Positions 46,901 to 59,740 of a stretch of 64,000 bases of DNA are shown here, piece after piece. The position numbers and the translations under genes are program-made. The first letter of the stretch is position 1, and each line of letters opens with the position of its first letter. Source of the DNA: Aaosphaeria pasadenensis (taxonomy: Eukaryota > Ascomycota > Dothideomycetes > Pleosporales); assembly GCA_022813625.1 (NCBI GenBank), contig JAKLMB010000011.1, positions 558,001 to 622,000 of the forward strand. The letters run 5' to 3'. The notes beneath the pieces were generated by a model. The model saw only the letters and a program-made list of their open reading frames with translations. It searched no databases and was not told the DNA's origin.

Positions 46901-48643
46901 CAGGAGACAACCAGAGAGAATTTGTCCTGCCATTTGAGCAAGAACTGACGTTTGGCGAGAGCCCACAACTGCAGATAGAAGGGAATGGAGTAGACGGATT
47001 TCTTGGAGGCGTGACGTTTGCTGTCCTTGACGGCGACTTCGAAGTCATCGTAGACGTGCTTCTCCTGTTCCATGCGGCCGCGGTACTCAGTCATCTCGGC
47101 ATCGACGCGAGCGGCAATGTCTGACTTTCGGAAAGCTTCAGCAAGCGCTTCGGGAGTGCTGGGAACATTTTCTTCACTGCGTCCAGCCTTGTACTCTCGC
47201 TCGAATGGATCTGTGCAACCAGTGAGGTAGTCAGGTGTGGTTTGGCGGGGCTTCTCGAGGAAACCAAGACCCTCGAAATATGCGCGGGCCTCTGTCGCGG
47301 GTCCAAAGTAAACCTCACGTCCACTGTCAATGACTAAGACCTTATCGAAACAGTCGTAGATGTTTTCGGACGCTTGGTACAGGGATACGAAAGTCGTTGT
47401 CTTGTAGATGTTGGTAAGGACGCGAAGCGAACGGGCGTAATCGACGGCTGTAGAAGCATCCAGACCACGGGTGGAATTGTCCCAGCTGACAACGGAAGCG
47501 CCCGTAATCATGGTCTCAGCGATAGAGACACGCTTGCGCTCTCCTCCCGAGACACCACGCACAAAGGGGTTTCCCACGATGGTGTTGGCAGTATGCTCAA
47601 TGTTGAACATCTTCAACATCAGGTCGATGACCTTCTCCTTGAATTCGGTTCGGGACAGTCCAGCAGGGCGCTTTCCGGGAACCTTGGTCTCCAGGGCGAA
47701 ATCGAGGGTTTGCTTCACGGTCAAGGTTGGGTGGTGGTTCTCATCTTCCTCGCAGTAGACTGCCTCGCCTCGGTATCGCTTCTCAAAGAAGGCGCTGTCA
47801 AATGGTCCATAAGCGACGTCACCGTCGACCTTGGTGTAACCGTAGCGCTGGTTGCTGATAACCTTCAAGAAGGTAGTACAGCCAGACCCCGGGCGTCCGA
47901 GAACCAAGACCATCTCACCAGGGTTGACGACACCCTTAAAGTTGTTAAGAATGTCGAACTCCCTGCCCTTCTTGCCCAGCCCAAGAAGGCTCTGGGCTGT
48001 CTCGAAGACATTGAAGAAAGAGACAAACGCATCAGGAAATGTCTATACAATTGGTATTAATTAGCGGCAGTTCATTGTGTGCACGGAGTATGTACGAATC
48101 CTGAATAAAATGGTGACTAACCTTGACATAGTTCTTGACGCCACCAATGCCGCTGACAGTCAGACCATCCCACACCACACCAATGCGCTTGGATTTTATG
48201 CCAGCGGCCTCCTCCTCGTCACGATTGCCGCGCAGAACGGCCTGCAGGTCGAATGGTTCGTCAGAGGAGTCGTCCGAGGCAGGAGCCTTCTCGACATCCT
48301 GAGAGGCGGTATTCTTGTGGCTTTGGCGACTCTGCACGCGGCTTATCCTACGCGAGAGATTACTCGTCCGCGAGAGCTCGCGGTTGAGCTCAGCGAATTC
48401 GGCCTCGGCGCGGGCAACATTGACCCCGCCTTTGACATAGGCAGCATCGGTGCGCTTTTCGCTATGGGCTTCGCCGGCAGTTAGGTCGCTGCTGGAGACG
48501 GTGGACATGCTGGCACGGTTGCGCTGGTGGTGTGCGCCGGCGTCAGTGGTGCTTGGGTGTTCTGGGTGGATGGCTTCGTAGGTGGGACCAGATGGCTCAT
48601 CACGGTCGGTGGAATTGTTCAGAGGAACATTGGGTTTCTCCAT
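43986..48643 (-). CDS. PDR-type (ABCG full-length) ABC multidrug transporter
   Basis: The model is complement(join(43986..44015,44077..48042,48122..48643)), 1505 residues, the usual PDR length. The layout is NBD1-TMD1-NBD2-TMD2. NBD1 carries the PDR-specific Walker A GRPGSGCTT (about 223-231), signature VSGGERKRVSIAE and Walker B region ending WDNSTRGLDAS. NBD2 has Walker A GASGAGKTT, signature VEQRKRVTIG and LLFLDEPTSGLDSQ. Both nucleotide sites show the usual fungal PDR asymmetry. Several hydrophobic segments and a Cys-containing extracellular loop (about 1420-1470) precede the last helix. The protein would export hydrophobic compounds such as azoles or plant toxins across the plasma membrane. 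The last exon is only ten codons after a 61-bp intron. A first intron of 79 bp follows a Ser-rich, presumably regulatory, N-terminus of 174 residues. Confidence 0.95.
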
Positions 48644-50139
48644 GTCGAATATGGTGCAGCAAGGCGCACCCTGCCTGTATCGTGAACCTGGTTGCGGGGA
48701 GCTCTACGTCAGGCTGATTGCTGACAGACCGGTTATACGAGGTTTGGTATAGTAGTATTGAGAGGTACTGCAAGTCGCTGGTAGAATGGGATAGTATGTA
48801 CGCTATGCTATGTACCCGTTCCGCCTTGTCAGGATTGTAATATGGGAGAGGGAATGACGGTGTATGTCAATGTAAGAAGGTCGAAGGATAAGATGAACAA
48901 TAGTTCATTGATTAAGGTACGAGTTGGTAGGTAGGTATGTAAAGGCTTGGTTGGTCGATATCAAGAAAGGCGACCACCGAAAAAGAAAAGAAACTTATAC
49001 CCCAAGACGCAACCGACGAGGCAGCAACACGGTAGTTAGTGTCGATGGATGGAGGGAGAGAAAGAAAAAGAGAAGGGGAATGGGAATGGGGGAATATTTA
49101 GTATGAAGTATGTTTGTGATGGATGAGCAAAAAAAAAGGTAAAGTACGGAGTAGAGTTTGGGGGTAATTAGCCCACTTTTATTTCCCTTAACACCGCTTT
49201 GGGCCGATGCCATTTGCCATGTGGGTGGTGGGTGTGGGTGTTTGCGTGTTGTGTGCCTGTTGTTACCAGTGGTGCCTATCTGCTCGTCTCCTTGTCCATC
49301 AATGGTCTAGTCTACTCATCTACCATAGGGTTACGGGTTACGACCTTACGATGCGGCTTAGGTAGTTTGATGATTCATTTAGGCAAGGAGAGACGCTCTA
49401 CAAAGTGGGTCGGTTTGCCTATAGCAACGACAACCGACAACGGACCAAATTGTCGAGGGAAGACAAGGGCTGACACTTGAATGTTCTTGGCCTCGTCCTC
49501 CTAGTCCCATTGCCGTTTGGTTGCAAGATGCGGTCAGGGTCAGCTTAGGAGGAGATGAGAAAGAAGAAAAAAGAAAGAGAAGAGAAGCGCGAAAATAACG
49601 TTATTCGGGGTACTAGTGCGAACCTAAGAGGGAACAAGGGCGAAGATAGAAGGGCGTAGGGATAGATGATCGTCATCGTTGTCATATGGCAATGTGCAAT
49701 TCCAATTCCTCAGCGGACACTTAACGGACGGACGAGAACCGATTAACGACTATGATACGAGAATGAGATCCCAATGGAATGGTAGGCCATGGGGGTACTA
49801 ACTACTATGACTGTAACTATGACTTGTTGGGTGCCGAGCCCATAACAACAATGTACGGAATCCAAGTACGGAGTATGGACACATGGAAAGGGAGCCTCTC
49901 AAGCTTTTGTAGATAAGCGACGAGACGAGACGGGATGAGATGAGATGAGACGGAATCAGGACAAAGTAAGTATTATCTCGCAGCAACTAGACCAAGAACG
50001 AGAACGTGTGGGTTGGCCAAGTTGGCCAAGTCGTCATCTTGTACGAAGGGGAGAAACGGAGAATTGAAAATGATATAAGGAGGAAGGGGAAGCGAGTCTT
50101 GATTACCTATCAACCAGAATCCATGAATCGGGCAGCATT

Positions 50140-50160
50140 CAATCAATCAATCAATCAATC
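50140..50160. repeat. (CAAT)5 microsatellite
   Basis: Five CAAT units followed by a degenerate copy, in the region upstream of the ABC transporter. It is a simple repeat. Confidence 0.85.
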
Positions 50161-52951
50161 CATCAATCGACTTCGAGAAATCATCGTCGTGTGTCTAGTC
50201 TACTAGACGGGTTGCACTGTTGAGGTTCATATCGTAATTGTTCTTCTGTACAAAGTATATACATATATTGTTGGGTATGAAATTCCTTCCCTTGGTCTTT
50301 TCGTCTTTTGATTCCTTCATCAGTTGTTTTTGTGAGAATGCATTTCGGTACTTCGGCATTACTTGGTTGTACATCGATTGTACATCATTTTCCGTACAAC
50401 ATCATTCGTCCTGACCAATCAACGGATGATGTCCTCTTCCACATCACTCGTGACTTCGCGACAGAAGACATGTCTCCAATTGCAATTGCAATTCCGAATC
50501 CCGATTTCAGACAAATACCAACGTAGTACATGCAATGAATGGCCATTCTGACAGGTGAGTCAGATAGTTCGAAACAAAAGTGCGGCATAAACAAACGTTC
50601 GGCTGGACACTGCGACGCACGAGAAATCACTAACGTTACGTTCCAATACTGCGCAATGAATTACACTTCCGCGCTTGCCCTAGATCCAAATCTGATACAA
50701 GCAATTAATATTTGTACTCGTAATGCTAATAGTATAAATAAGTAATCAGCGCACCCGTTGAAGAGTGCACAATTGATTGATCATCCATCATCTCCTACGT
50801 CTCAAGTTCTCAACCTCAAGAAGACGAGAATTGCACAGAACAGATTGCTTTGTACGATACACATTTAAGAGCCCCACCGGCTCCACCGTTGGAATTGTCA
50901 GCTTTGCGACAGGATTTACCCGATTGTGGACTAAACTCGTCCTACCCGGCCTTTGTCCTGTGCTACCGTGTTCCAGAGTCGCCCCCGAATTCCACAACTG
51001 ACATCGCATTCCCCTTTGTCTCCATTTCAACTTACTCGCGCGCACACAACTTAAAGGTGAGACATTCAACTAGACTCGCGAGCAATTTCTACCGCTATCA
51101 GATTTACACTTGCAAATTCTGACGACCGGTTGGCCGGACCTTGGTTCCATCCACTCTTCTCGTCGGCGGTTCCCTTCCCATTGGATGGAGTGCCTGACTA
51201 CCAAGTCGTCCCATTCTGGACAAATACCCCCTGGTTTCCTCCACAAACTTTTCGTTTGAACGATGAAGGTTTCTTATTACCGAAGTGTTGCCACTGTGAA
51301 TCAAATCCACCTACGTCGAAGGCTTGCTACAAAAGCGCATTACGGGAGAGCTTACATACGAGTTACTTTATCCTCGCGGAACGAACAACACTCGCACTTT
51401 GACTAACCCACAATCTCTCTGGTTGCAGACAACGACAAGGCTGAGAAACCGAGGTCGTGCCGAAACAAAGGAGATGTCCTGTCCTAGACCTAGACTCGCG
51501 TAGTAATAACAGTAAAGCCATTATTGTTGCTTTTGCGCCGGTATCGTTGTATCTCTCAGAATGGCTCATACTTGCTCATACTGATTCTGCCCCAATAATC
51601 AACATGGACCACCACCATTGGCCAGTATACGATCCAACACAGTATCTAAACCCTCAAAAGGTCAACTAAAAGATCCATCAACATGAGTGAACTTCGATGC
51701 AAAAGTACTCATATTGTTAATTTCAAGAAGTAAGGGCGTCGGGTCAGCCCTTTCTACAGCGATGCTCCGTACCTACAGTGTATGTACTCTGTGTGTACTC
51801 TGTTCGACCTTGTCTCGTTCATAGCTACGAGTACCCTGCCCTATACCAACGTGTTCCCATCAGCCTCAATTTCGCAAATCGCATCTACCATCGGCCTGTC
51901 ATAGTTGAACGATCACATCCTCGGGTAATCGTGTCATCGTGCATACCGCCTTGGCTCCGTACAAGTATTCATTCGCATTCATTCTACGAAGTACTCGGTA
52001 TATTTACAACAGATCCACCAAAATCCTCCCTCATACAGACCATCTTCAGCTCCAGGCTCCAGGATCATTTAGGTCGCGCATCTCGCCCCATCTCATCACA
52101 CTTATTTCGAGCACATTATCTCGCCCCTCCCGCTCCCATCGCATTCATCTCAACGATCCTACCTATGTACCATTTGCCGAGTACCAATTTGACACCGCTC
52201 CTCGACTGATCCCTCTCCCATTCGCTGCTTCGTGCGCCCATATGCAGCCATTACATGTCCACACGTGCCTATCTCTCGGTTCCGTCCCGACAGGTCCTCA
52301 TTCCCTGATCAGCCTGCAGGCCAGTGTTCCAAAAATACATCCATCTCTCCGACCTCACCCCTCTACCCCGACCCCAGCTGCTTTCCATTCCACCACTCAC
52401 GTCGAACAGCTTCAGACAATGCCATCATAACATCATCACTCGAACAGGATCAATACGAATATTCAAGAGTACGCTTGACTCAACCTGTCCGTTAGCCTCA
52501 TACCGGTCACCATGTTGCCGTCGACGCCGACTCCGAGACTCTGGTCAGGGACAGCCATTGTCCTCTTTCATCCTAGAGATCCCTCGCACCTCCAATGAGC
52601 TACCCGAATTCAAGAGTTGATTTCTAAACAAACACGAGTTCATCACACCGTGGCTGGCAGATCAATCGCAAATCTTGACAGCAAACAATCAAATCGCGTT
52701 GGCTAACCTCTTCTCCTAGCGGGCACCACCAGCAGGCTGCAACGCCTCGTTCGTAAGGCGTACACACCACACGTTATTCCATAGGTAAACCTTCGAGACC
52801 CGCGGGCGAGTGACGCGGTATCATGTGCGAAGGCGTTCACCACTTCCCGACTGCCGTCTTCTGTCACCCGTCACCGTCTCGCACCGTGTCCAATCGCATT
52901 CGCAAAGATGCCCTGAACCAAGCCGGCCGGTGTCGCCATGGGGGGGGTTAA

Positions 52952-52970
52952 GTGGTGGTGGTGGTGGTGG
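52952..52970. repeat. (GTG)6 microsatellite
   Basis: Six GTG units next to a G-run (52941-52947), upstream of a long CT-rich tract. It is a simple repeat in a probable promoter. Confidence 0.85.
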
Positions 52971-53135
52971 GCATAATCCCTCTCTGTCTGTGTCTCTCTC
53001 TTTCCTCGCATTTCTTTTTACAAACGTGTTCTTCTTCGTTCGGAATTGTCTCAATGATGTATTTTCGGTGATTGGAAAGCAAAAAAAGAAAAAAAACACA
53101 TACTTTCCGTATGACAATTTCCCTGCTGTTGTCTG

Positions 53136-53143
53136 TATAAATA
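53136..53143 (+). promoter_or_regulatory. TATA box upstream of the small Ser-rich gene
   Basis: TATAAATA lies 217 bp before the ATG at 53360. A long CT-rich tract precedes it and a leader with CAATCAAT repeats (53191-53228) follows it. This arrangement is typical of strongly expressed filamentous-fungal genes with a leader of 150-200 bases. Confidence 0.6.
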
Positions 53144-53190
53144 CAGACATGCTAGACTTCAACCTCAAATTCAAACCACACTTCCCAAGC

Positions 53191-53228
53191 CATCAATCAA
53201 TCAATTCCCAGAATCAATCAATCAATCA
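53191..53228. repeat. interrupted CAAT repeats in a probable 5' leader
   Basis: Two clusters of ATCAATCA units separated by a short spacer, within the likely 5' untranslated region of the gene at 53360. Similar CAAT-rich leaders occur in many Pezizomycotina genes. Confidence 0.7.
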
Positions 53229-53359
53229 GACAAACAATCCCACGCGCATTCGCAACCTCAAGAAAACCCAGATCTCTTCCCTCCACACCACCACCACACT
53301 TTCCCGAATCAAAAACAAAAACTCAACAACTCCACCTCCCGTTTTTAACATAAACGATC

Positions 53360-53572
53360 ATGTCCGGCTTCATCCCCCCAATCCGCCTCACGCCCTTCCA
53401 GGTCAGGAACGTACCCTCCGCGGGCGGCAGCAGCAGCAACAACCAACACCCGTTCTTCCAACCGCAGAACACGTCGGCGAGTTCGCCCGCGTCGCAGAGC
53501 ACGTCGAACTCTTCCTCGTCTTCGTCATCCACGTCGACGAGCTCGCCGAACACGCCGTCGAGCAGGGGGTAG
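53360..53572 (+). CDS. small Ser-rich protein
   Basis: A 70-residue protein starting MSGFIPPIRLTPFQVRNVPS and ending in a Ser/Thr/Pro-rich tail. I know no family for it. Support for coding comes from codon use: almost every third position is G or C (TCC GGC TTC ATC CCC...), unlike the AT-rich flanks. Upstream there is a TATA box, a CT-rich promoter tract and a CAAT-rich leader, as in highly expressed genes. There is no signal peptide. The protein is probably intrinsically disordered after residue 20. It is transcribed divergently from the ABC transporter. It could instead be the first exon of a longer spliced gene, because the strand stays GC-rich to about 53660. Confidence 0.5.
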   Translation: MSGFIPPIRLTPFQVRNVPSAGGSSSNNQHPFFQPQNTSASSPASQSTSNSSSSSSSTSTSSPNTPSSRG

Positions 53573-55631
53573 ATGGACGGGTGGTAGGAGTCTCCCCCGT
53601 ACGGCGCGCGATGGACACTGAGCGACGGATCGGCGAAGACCTCACGATAGGGGTTTCTGCCTCGTATGGCTGACTCCTCGTCGAAACTGCACTCTACGAA
53701 AGGATACAGGGGAATAGCGGTGCTCGTCCGTTCGTGAATGAGTGAGTCGGCGCGAGGCGTTCGGGGGCAGTGCAGGATGGTTTCTTTAGCTGTATCACTA
53801 CCACATCATCCACTACCATCACTAGATATCACTGTTCATTCGTTACCATATGCGCGAGGCGAAAACAATGCCCGAAGAATACAATGGAAAGAATGTTTCA
53901 ATCCGGATTTTAACCTTCGTGTGTTGCAGATATCATTTAGTCTAGATGTCATGTGAGACCATCCACTCTCTTTCTCATTGCTTCCTTTATATTCCCATGC
54001 TTATCATTGATGTTCAGTAAGATATGCCTTCTCTCTATCTTCCGATCTCCAACTATGTTCTATGTTTTCTTCCCTTTCCATGACATTAATGTTGCCTGCT
54101 CTTATCCTATACTTCAGTAACATTTATTCACTTACCTAAAACGACAGCAGTTCAAGTATCTTACCCACTCCACACACACCTTTTCCGTCGTCTTTAGAGG
54201 ACGCCGTATACTCTCAAGCCAGTCCAAGCAGGTACCTTCCTCACTGTATAGAAAGGAAGGAATGAGATCGTATGCATGCACCTACGAATATCTCACACTC
54301 ATGCACTCCCTCGTTTGGGTATTCGTTTCGTCGTACTGTGTATGTATGCTACACTACACTACACTATACTATACTTACATATACAATCAACCCCTTTCAC
54401 AGCCCCGCCCCGTCTTCTCTCAAACGATCGCCGTGGTAGGTTCGAAGGTTACAGCAAAGAGAGAGAGAGGATATACGTGCATACGAAAGTCAGGGAACGG
54501 GTGAGAGGGAATGGTACCGCACTTCACTTCACACACTCTCCAAAGAGATAAGAGTGGGAATTGATGTTCTGTGTTCTTCGTTGCTTGGTTTGTTTTCAAA
54601 AGTGTGTGCGAATTTGATTTGTTTATTCCATTTTCGTGTTTATTTATTGGGGTGGAGGGAACGGGACGAGTCGTTGGGTTTTAGGGGTGTTGCTGTGAGC
54701 TTTGAGGTTGAGGTTCTTGTTAGAGCACTTATATTCAATACCATCCAGTACCGTACGTTTTTGAACCCATCGTCCTCATCATCCTCCCAGCAAACCACTT
54801 CCAGAACTCAATCAATAGCTTAAATGAACATACAAACGATCAGTCCACGTGGAAATTTACGATGATCCTCCGTCACATTCTCACGACGTAGTTCAACACG
54901 AAAAAGACGGGAGGTGAGCGATGTTTGTCATATAGCTTTCCCTCCATTCCTATGCTTAGAACTATGTTTTTGCTTCATCACGCCATTGAACAACCCCGAT
55001 CAGTTTCCGGGGGGAAAAGGCGTTCAATGCACTAGTCTCAACTCCCAATTTCGTCTTCATCTTAACATAATATAATATGATATGAGAGAGAAAAGAATTG
55101 ATATTTCAACATAGACAAGTCTTTACCTAATCTAACGCAACGCAGCGCAAAAGTAACGACCCTAAATCCCTAGATTTACCAACATCCGGTATCCTTATCC
55201 CATACCCTATGAACGCAAAAATGAAAAGAAAAGACCGAGTGGCTGGGACGAATAGAAGGACAAATGAAAATGGGAGGGGGAGGTTTGTGAGGAGAAAGGT
55301 CGAGGGTCGCAGGGGACTGGGATGGAGGAAGGAGGAAAGTAGAGAGAAGCAAGATAAAGAGTATATTTGTTTTTCCCCCGTTCGGATGTTAGAACGCCTG
55401 TGTTGTACTGGTAACTAGTAGGAAATATATGTGTATGGAATGTCCGTGTGTGGATGGTGGGGGACTTTCGTTAGATAGATAGATACATGGTGTGGAAGAT
55501 TGTTTTAGTGAGACGTTGAGATGTGGATGTATGGGTATGGGGATATATAGGATATAAGGTGAAAGGAAGAGGTATCATGTTGATGAATAGCAAGTAGTAA
55601 TATTCTCAACAGAGACTAAAAGGCGAGACGT
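53573..55631. other. intergenic region, no supported gene
   Basis: About 2 kb between two convergent genes. It is AT-rich with short CT- and ACACT-type repeats (about 54350-54375). It probably contains the 3' untranslated regions of both neighbours. Confidence 0.45.
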
Positions 55632-57699
55632 TTAGAACCCGCTCTTCTCGTCCTTTGGCGAGAACGGCTTGCCAGTGCCGTTGACGATGGTAGTCGTAGG
55701 AGTACCATTGCCATTGATAGGCTTGAACCCCTGATGGAAGTTGTTGGAGCCGGCTGCACTCTCATCTCCATTCACGTTCTCGCGGGCACCGGCGCCGCCA
55801 TTCTTCCTACCCATCCTGTCGAGCCACGCCTCGGCGCTCTGGACGGTGCCGTCAACGACGGTCGTGATCTGCCCGATCATGTCGAGCCCTTCCCGCGCGA
55901 ATGCAACCATCCTGTTCGCGCCGCGGACCTCGCCTCCGCCTGCAGTCTCCTCGTCGCGGCCGCCAACAGCACCCTGCGACTGCTCGCTGTGGCCGTTGCG
56001 TTGCTCGTTGGCGGTCCGGGAGGCGGAGGCCCAACGCTGCGGGATCGAGAGTAGCTGTGTGCGGACAACTTGTGAAGCGTTTTGTGGGAGGGCACCGCCT
56101 GCGTAGTGCGAGACGGATTGCACAACGCGTTGTAAGGTTTGCCATATGTCCGTCGAAAGCGCCTGCATTTTGTTGGCGATCTGACGGACATGGGCGTCTT
56201 TGGCGGCAGCGTCTGAGTCTTGGCGGTGGAGGGCCTTCTCGTCGGGGTAATCGGATTGTGAAGAGGATACGGCGGATTCGTACTCCTCAAGTACGAGCTT
56301 CAATGCTCGCATCATTGAGTCTATGGATGTGGTTGCGTTGCGCAAAAGACTTAGGCAGATCTTGAGGGAGCGGAGGGAGGTATCGGATAGCGCAACGCCC
56401 AAGCCGGACGTTGTCATTATCAACTGGGTCGACCAGTTCACGCGGCGGTCTTGTGATGTTTCCGGATCGGCCTTTTCGCCCGTTGCCTGCTCATTGTCTG
56501 TGTCGGCAGTCTCTTCGTACTTTGGCGAGCGCTGGTCGTCGTATGCGGGGAGTGTCTCCGCATAGCTCGAATGCGATCCGCCTCTTGTGCGGGTAGTGAA
56601 GGCCTCGTCGATGTCCATGGCATCGGCCGTGGGTTTGGGGCTTCCTCGTCTGGGACGTTTGCGTGCCACTTCTGAGTCGCCTTGCTCGAGATCGCTGGGT
56701 CGGCGATGGACTTCGCCTAGATATCGACGAAGGTTCTTCTCCACTCCTGTGCGCCGGCCCACGGAAGATACAGTGTTGACTACCGTCGAGCCGATATTGC
56801 GCTCGATCAGCTCGGCGCCGTATTTGACGAAGCGAGGCGAGTACGTCTTGGTTGTGTTATAAGCAGATATAGATCCGTTGATGGTCCCGCCCAGCCAGGG
56901 ATGATTCGATGTGATGAGCGATAATAGAGGTTCTGGCTCTGCGCTCGCTGTGTCGCGAGATATGGTCATGGATCGGGACGCGGGGGAGCGGGCATAATCT
57001 ATGTCACAAATGGGTTAGCAGGCGAAGAAGGCGGACATAGATAAGAGGACGCAAGGGAGAGGTTATTGGTTTATGGGTACTGGAAGGAACGAGGTTCCGG
57101 ACCATTGGGCAACGGCAGACGGAGCACATGCTAGCAAAGAATGTTTCTTTCCACATGCATAAACCACCACGATCGCAAGCCAGTTTATTGCATCATGTAC
57201 TCCAAGGAGACGAGGAGGAAAATGAACAACGAAAAGGAAAATGCAACTCACCTGGATTCCCCAATCCTGACAATGCCTCTGCAGCGGCTCTTTCGTCATC
57301 GTCCATGCTCAATATACTCGCTTCTCTCCGCCGGGCAGCGTCATCGTGTATGCTCGCCACACTACCCGTATCCATAGGACTGCCAACGTCTACATCCATG
57401 CCCCCTCGTGGTATATTGTCCGGTACTTTGGGAAATGTCGCACTGTTGAGCGGAGGCAATGCCGCCCACTGCATGGTATCCCCCGAGTTGCTCGCGCCAA
57501 GATCTGCGAGGTTAGATGCATTGCGCACTGCAGGCGAGGCATTGGGTAAGTCGAGAGATCTTATTCCCGGAAGTCTGTCATTGTGCTGTGGTGGAGAAGG
57601 GAGGGCGTGTGTCGGAACGGATGGGAGGTTGAGGGACTCGGGTTCGTGCTGGATATAGGCCGGCGGTGGCGGGCGCTGCTGTTGTTGTTCTCGTTGCAT
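55632..57699 (-). CDS. OPI1: Opi1-family transcriptional regulator (CCG-8-like)
   Basis: The model is complement(join(55632..56998,57252..57699)), 604 residues. Sequences typical of filamentous-fungal Opi1 are seen: AAAEALSGLGNP joined to DYARSP at the splice, EPEPLLSLITSNHPW, YSPRFVKYGAELIERN and STVVNTVSSVGRRTGVE. Yeast Opi1 represses phospholipid and inositol genes and senses phosphatidic acid at the ER. The Neurospora homologue CCG-8 is clock-controlled and links to azole response and lipid metabolism. The 253-bp intron is much longer than others in the window, has GTGAGT and ATAG ends, and divides the Asp codon. The N-terminus is Gln/Pro-rich; a basic KRPRRGSPKP stretch may be a nuclear signal. 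An ABC drug pump about 7 kb away is a possible but unproven functional link. Confidence 0.9.
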
Positions 57700-59707
57700 G
57701 ATGTGGGAATGGTGTATGATCGAGGATGCCTTATTTGTTGGCCGTGAAGTGACGTCGCGAAGGGAGAGGATGTGGTCCTTCGAGGATCGTGCGCCGAAGA
57801 CGAGATCAGATGTCGGAGTTGGCCTGTAGCAATAGTAGTGGCACGACTAAGATGGCGGATACGAGCATCCTAGAATTCCCAGGCCATGGCGTTGGGAAGA
57901 GACCGAGTGATGGGATGCGATGCGATGTTATGTAGGTTTGGTGGTGGTAGTAGTAGTATAGAGATGGGATCTGGTGATGGTGGTAGATGACGGAGGACTA
58001 TTCTTCGATAGCGGCTCTACAGAAGGGCAGAGAGGGAAGATGGGAGGCGGATGAGGACGACAGATGAGAAAAGGCGGGCGTGCGCAAGGTCGCAGTCAAT
58101 TTGGTTCGTCAATCATCTTTCATATGACAGACCAAGAGTTTTTGGGGATTGGGATTGGGGTTGGATTGGCCTGATGCGATTGGATTGATTGGGGGGCGAG
58201 AGGGGGGGAGAGGCGGAAGAGGCAGACGAGGAAGAGTAACTAGAGAGTCACTAAGAGAAGAGGGAAACTTTGAGACGTGGAAAAAGCATGTGATGGTCGC
58301 ATCCCCTGTCATCCTCTCATCTTCGCTATCATCATCATCCGACTGCCCTGAACGGAAGTAGAAGTATTTGCCATCGTTACAATACACCCGTCTGAACCGA
58401 TACGCATCTCGTCATTGGTCAATTCACTGGCGTCAACCTCTTCGGAACATATCAATACGACTTGTCAGTTAGCCTCGCCCCCACGGCTGCTCGTTCCGAT
58501 TAGTAGAGGGGAACAGAAGACTGATTACTAGAATAAGGCTTGATGATAACCTTTCTCACCCGAACGCCACACTCGCACAAGTCCTCAACTCCTTTGTCTA
58601 ACCGACCTCGTCTATCAGTAACCCTCGTAGCTATCTGCTGTCAGGAGATAGACAGACAGGGCAGGCAAACGCACATGTAACAGTTGAACACACCTAGGAT
58701 AGCGACATCATATCGCAATGATTGTCTCCTCGTCGCTCTCATAACGACCGCGATCCTAAGACGACTGAACTTGTTGCTATCATTACTCGTACATTAACTA
58801 TACACACATTGAAACACGCCCTACTCCGATAGCCCTCTCCAGGCACAACTTACAAGTGACGACCCTTTCCTCGTATCGTGGAGCACGTCAACAGCATCCA
58901 TCGTATCGCATCTTCCAGAAAACCCCCCCAATAATAACCACAACAACAACATCCATGCATCCGACCTGTTGTGCAATCGCAATAATGCAATCATCCAGGG
59001 TAGTCACTGGAGACACAAAAACTATCTAATCAATAATCCGCCCTGTCCTGTCCTGACCAAAAGTTTCGACTGCCGATCCGCAACTCCACTCGTCTCTCCA
59101 CTCCACTAAAAAACCATCCGCTGACACGTGCTTGTCGCTTATGACATGAGATCCCTCTGTCTCTGTCCCTGTCGTGTCTCTCTCCGTGACTCTGCCTGTG
59201 TCTGTCTCTCGGTTGTGGAAATAAGATGGGAAGAACAATAACAGAATGAAAGCCACAACCTCTACGGAGTACAAGTTTGATCATCATAGGGCGTCTAATC
59301 CGCGCAGCATCCCATTGAAACCCGCTGCTCTCTCTCCTCCCCGGCGCTTGTATCATTAACGTCGCCATGTCATGTCTAGCACAACTCACTCCACTGCACG
59401 ACCTTCGCAAACGCCGTGCAACCGAGCTGAGCAAAACAGAGACCCGTTGTCGCGGACTCACGATACACCCAACCCAACCAATCACGTCTCTACCTAGGCT
59501 ACCACTTCCCTTCCTTTCGTCCTCCCATCTCGTTGGTTCGTTCGTTCGTCACACAAAATAAATCATGAGATACAAAATCCCCCGAATTTAATACTAGTTA
59601 GTTAGGCTGCTTGCCCAGTCTCGCGAACGAGGAAACCCCATAGTTATTTTCTCGTCCCTCGGGATAAATGGAGGCGGTGGAGGGGAGGGGGTGATTACTG
59701 ATTGTAA

Positions 59708-59740
59708 GCAGTGCAGTGCAGTGCAGTGCAGTGCAGTGCC
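59708..59740. repeat. GTGCA pentanucleotide tandem repeat
   Basis: About six perfect copies of a 5-bp unit (GCAGT/GTGCA register). It is non-coding and likely length-variable. Confidence 0.9.

Larger units (their letters stand above)
48644..53359. other. 4.7-kb divergent intergenic region
   Basis: This long stretch separates the start of the ABC transporter (minus) from the start of the small Ser-rich gene (plus). It contains purine-rich GAGAC/GATGA sequence near 49910-49955, CAAT repeats, long pyrimidine-rich tracts (51780-52600 and 52979-53025) and a GTG repeat. Open frames up to 163 codons (51939-52430) look like read-through of C/T-rich DNA, not proteins. It likely carries long promoters and untranslated leaders of both genes. 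Confidence 0.5.

Noticed and set aside
51939..52430. 163-codon plus-strand open frame in C/T-rich DNA
   Set aside because: Composition is driven by pyrimidine tracts (many Ser, Pro, His), with overlapping frames also open and no start context or motif.
52810..53673. 287-codon open frame spanning the small Ser-rich gene
   Set aside because: It runs through a promoter-like CT-rich tract, a TATA box and a CAAT-rich leader in a different frame from the GC3-rich small gene. The translation is low complexity.
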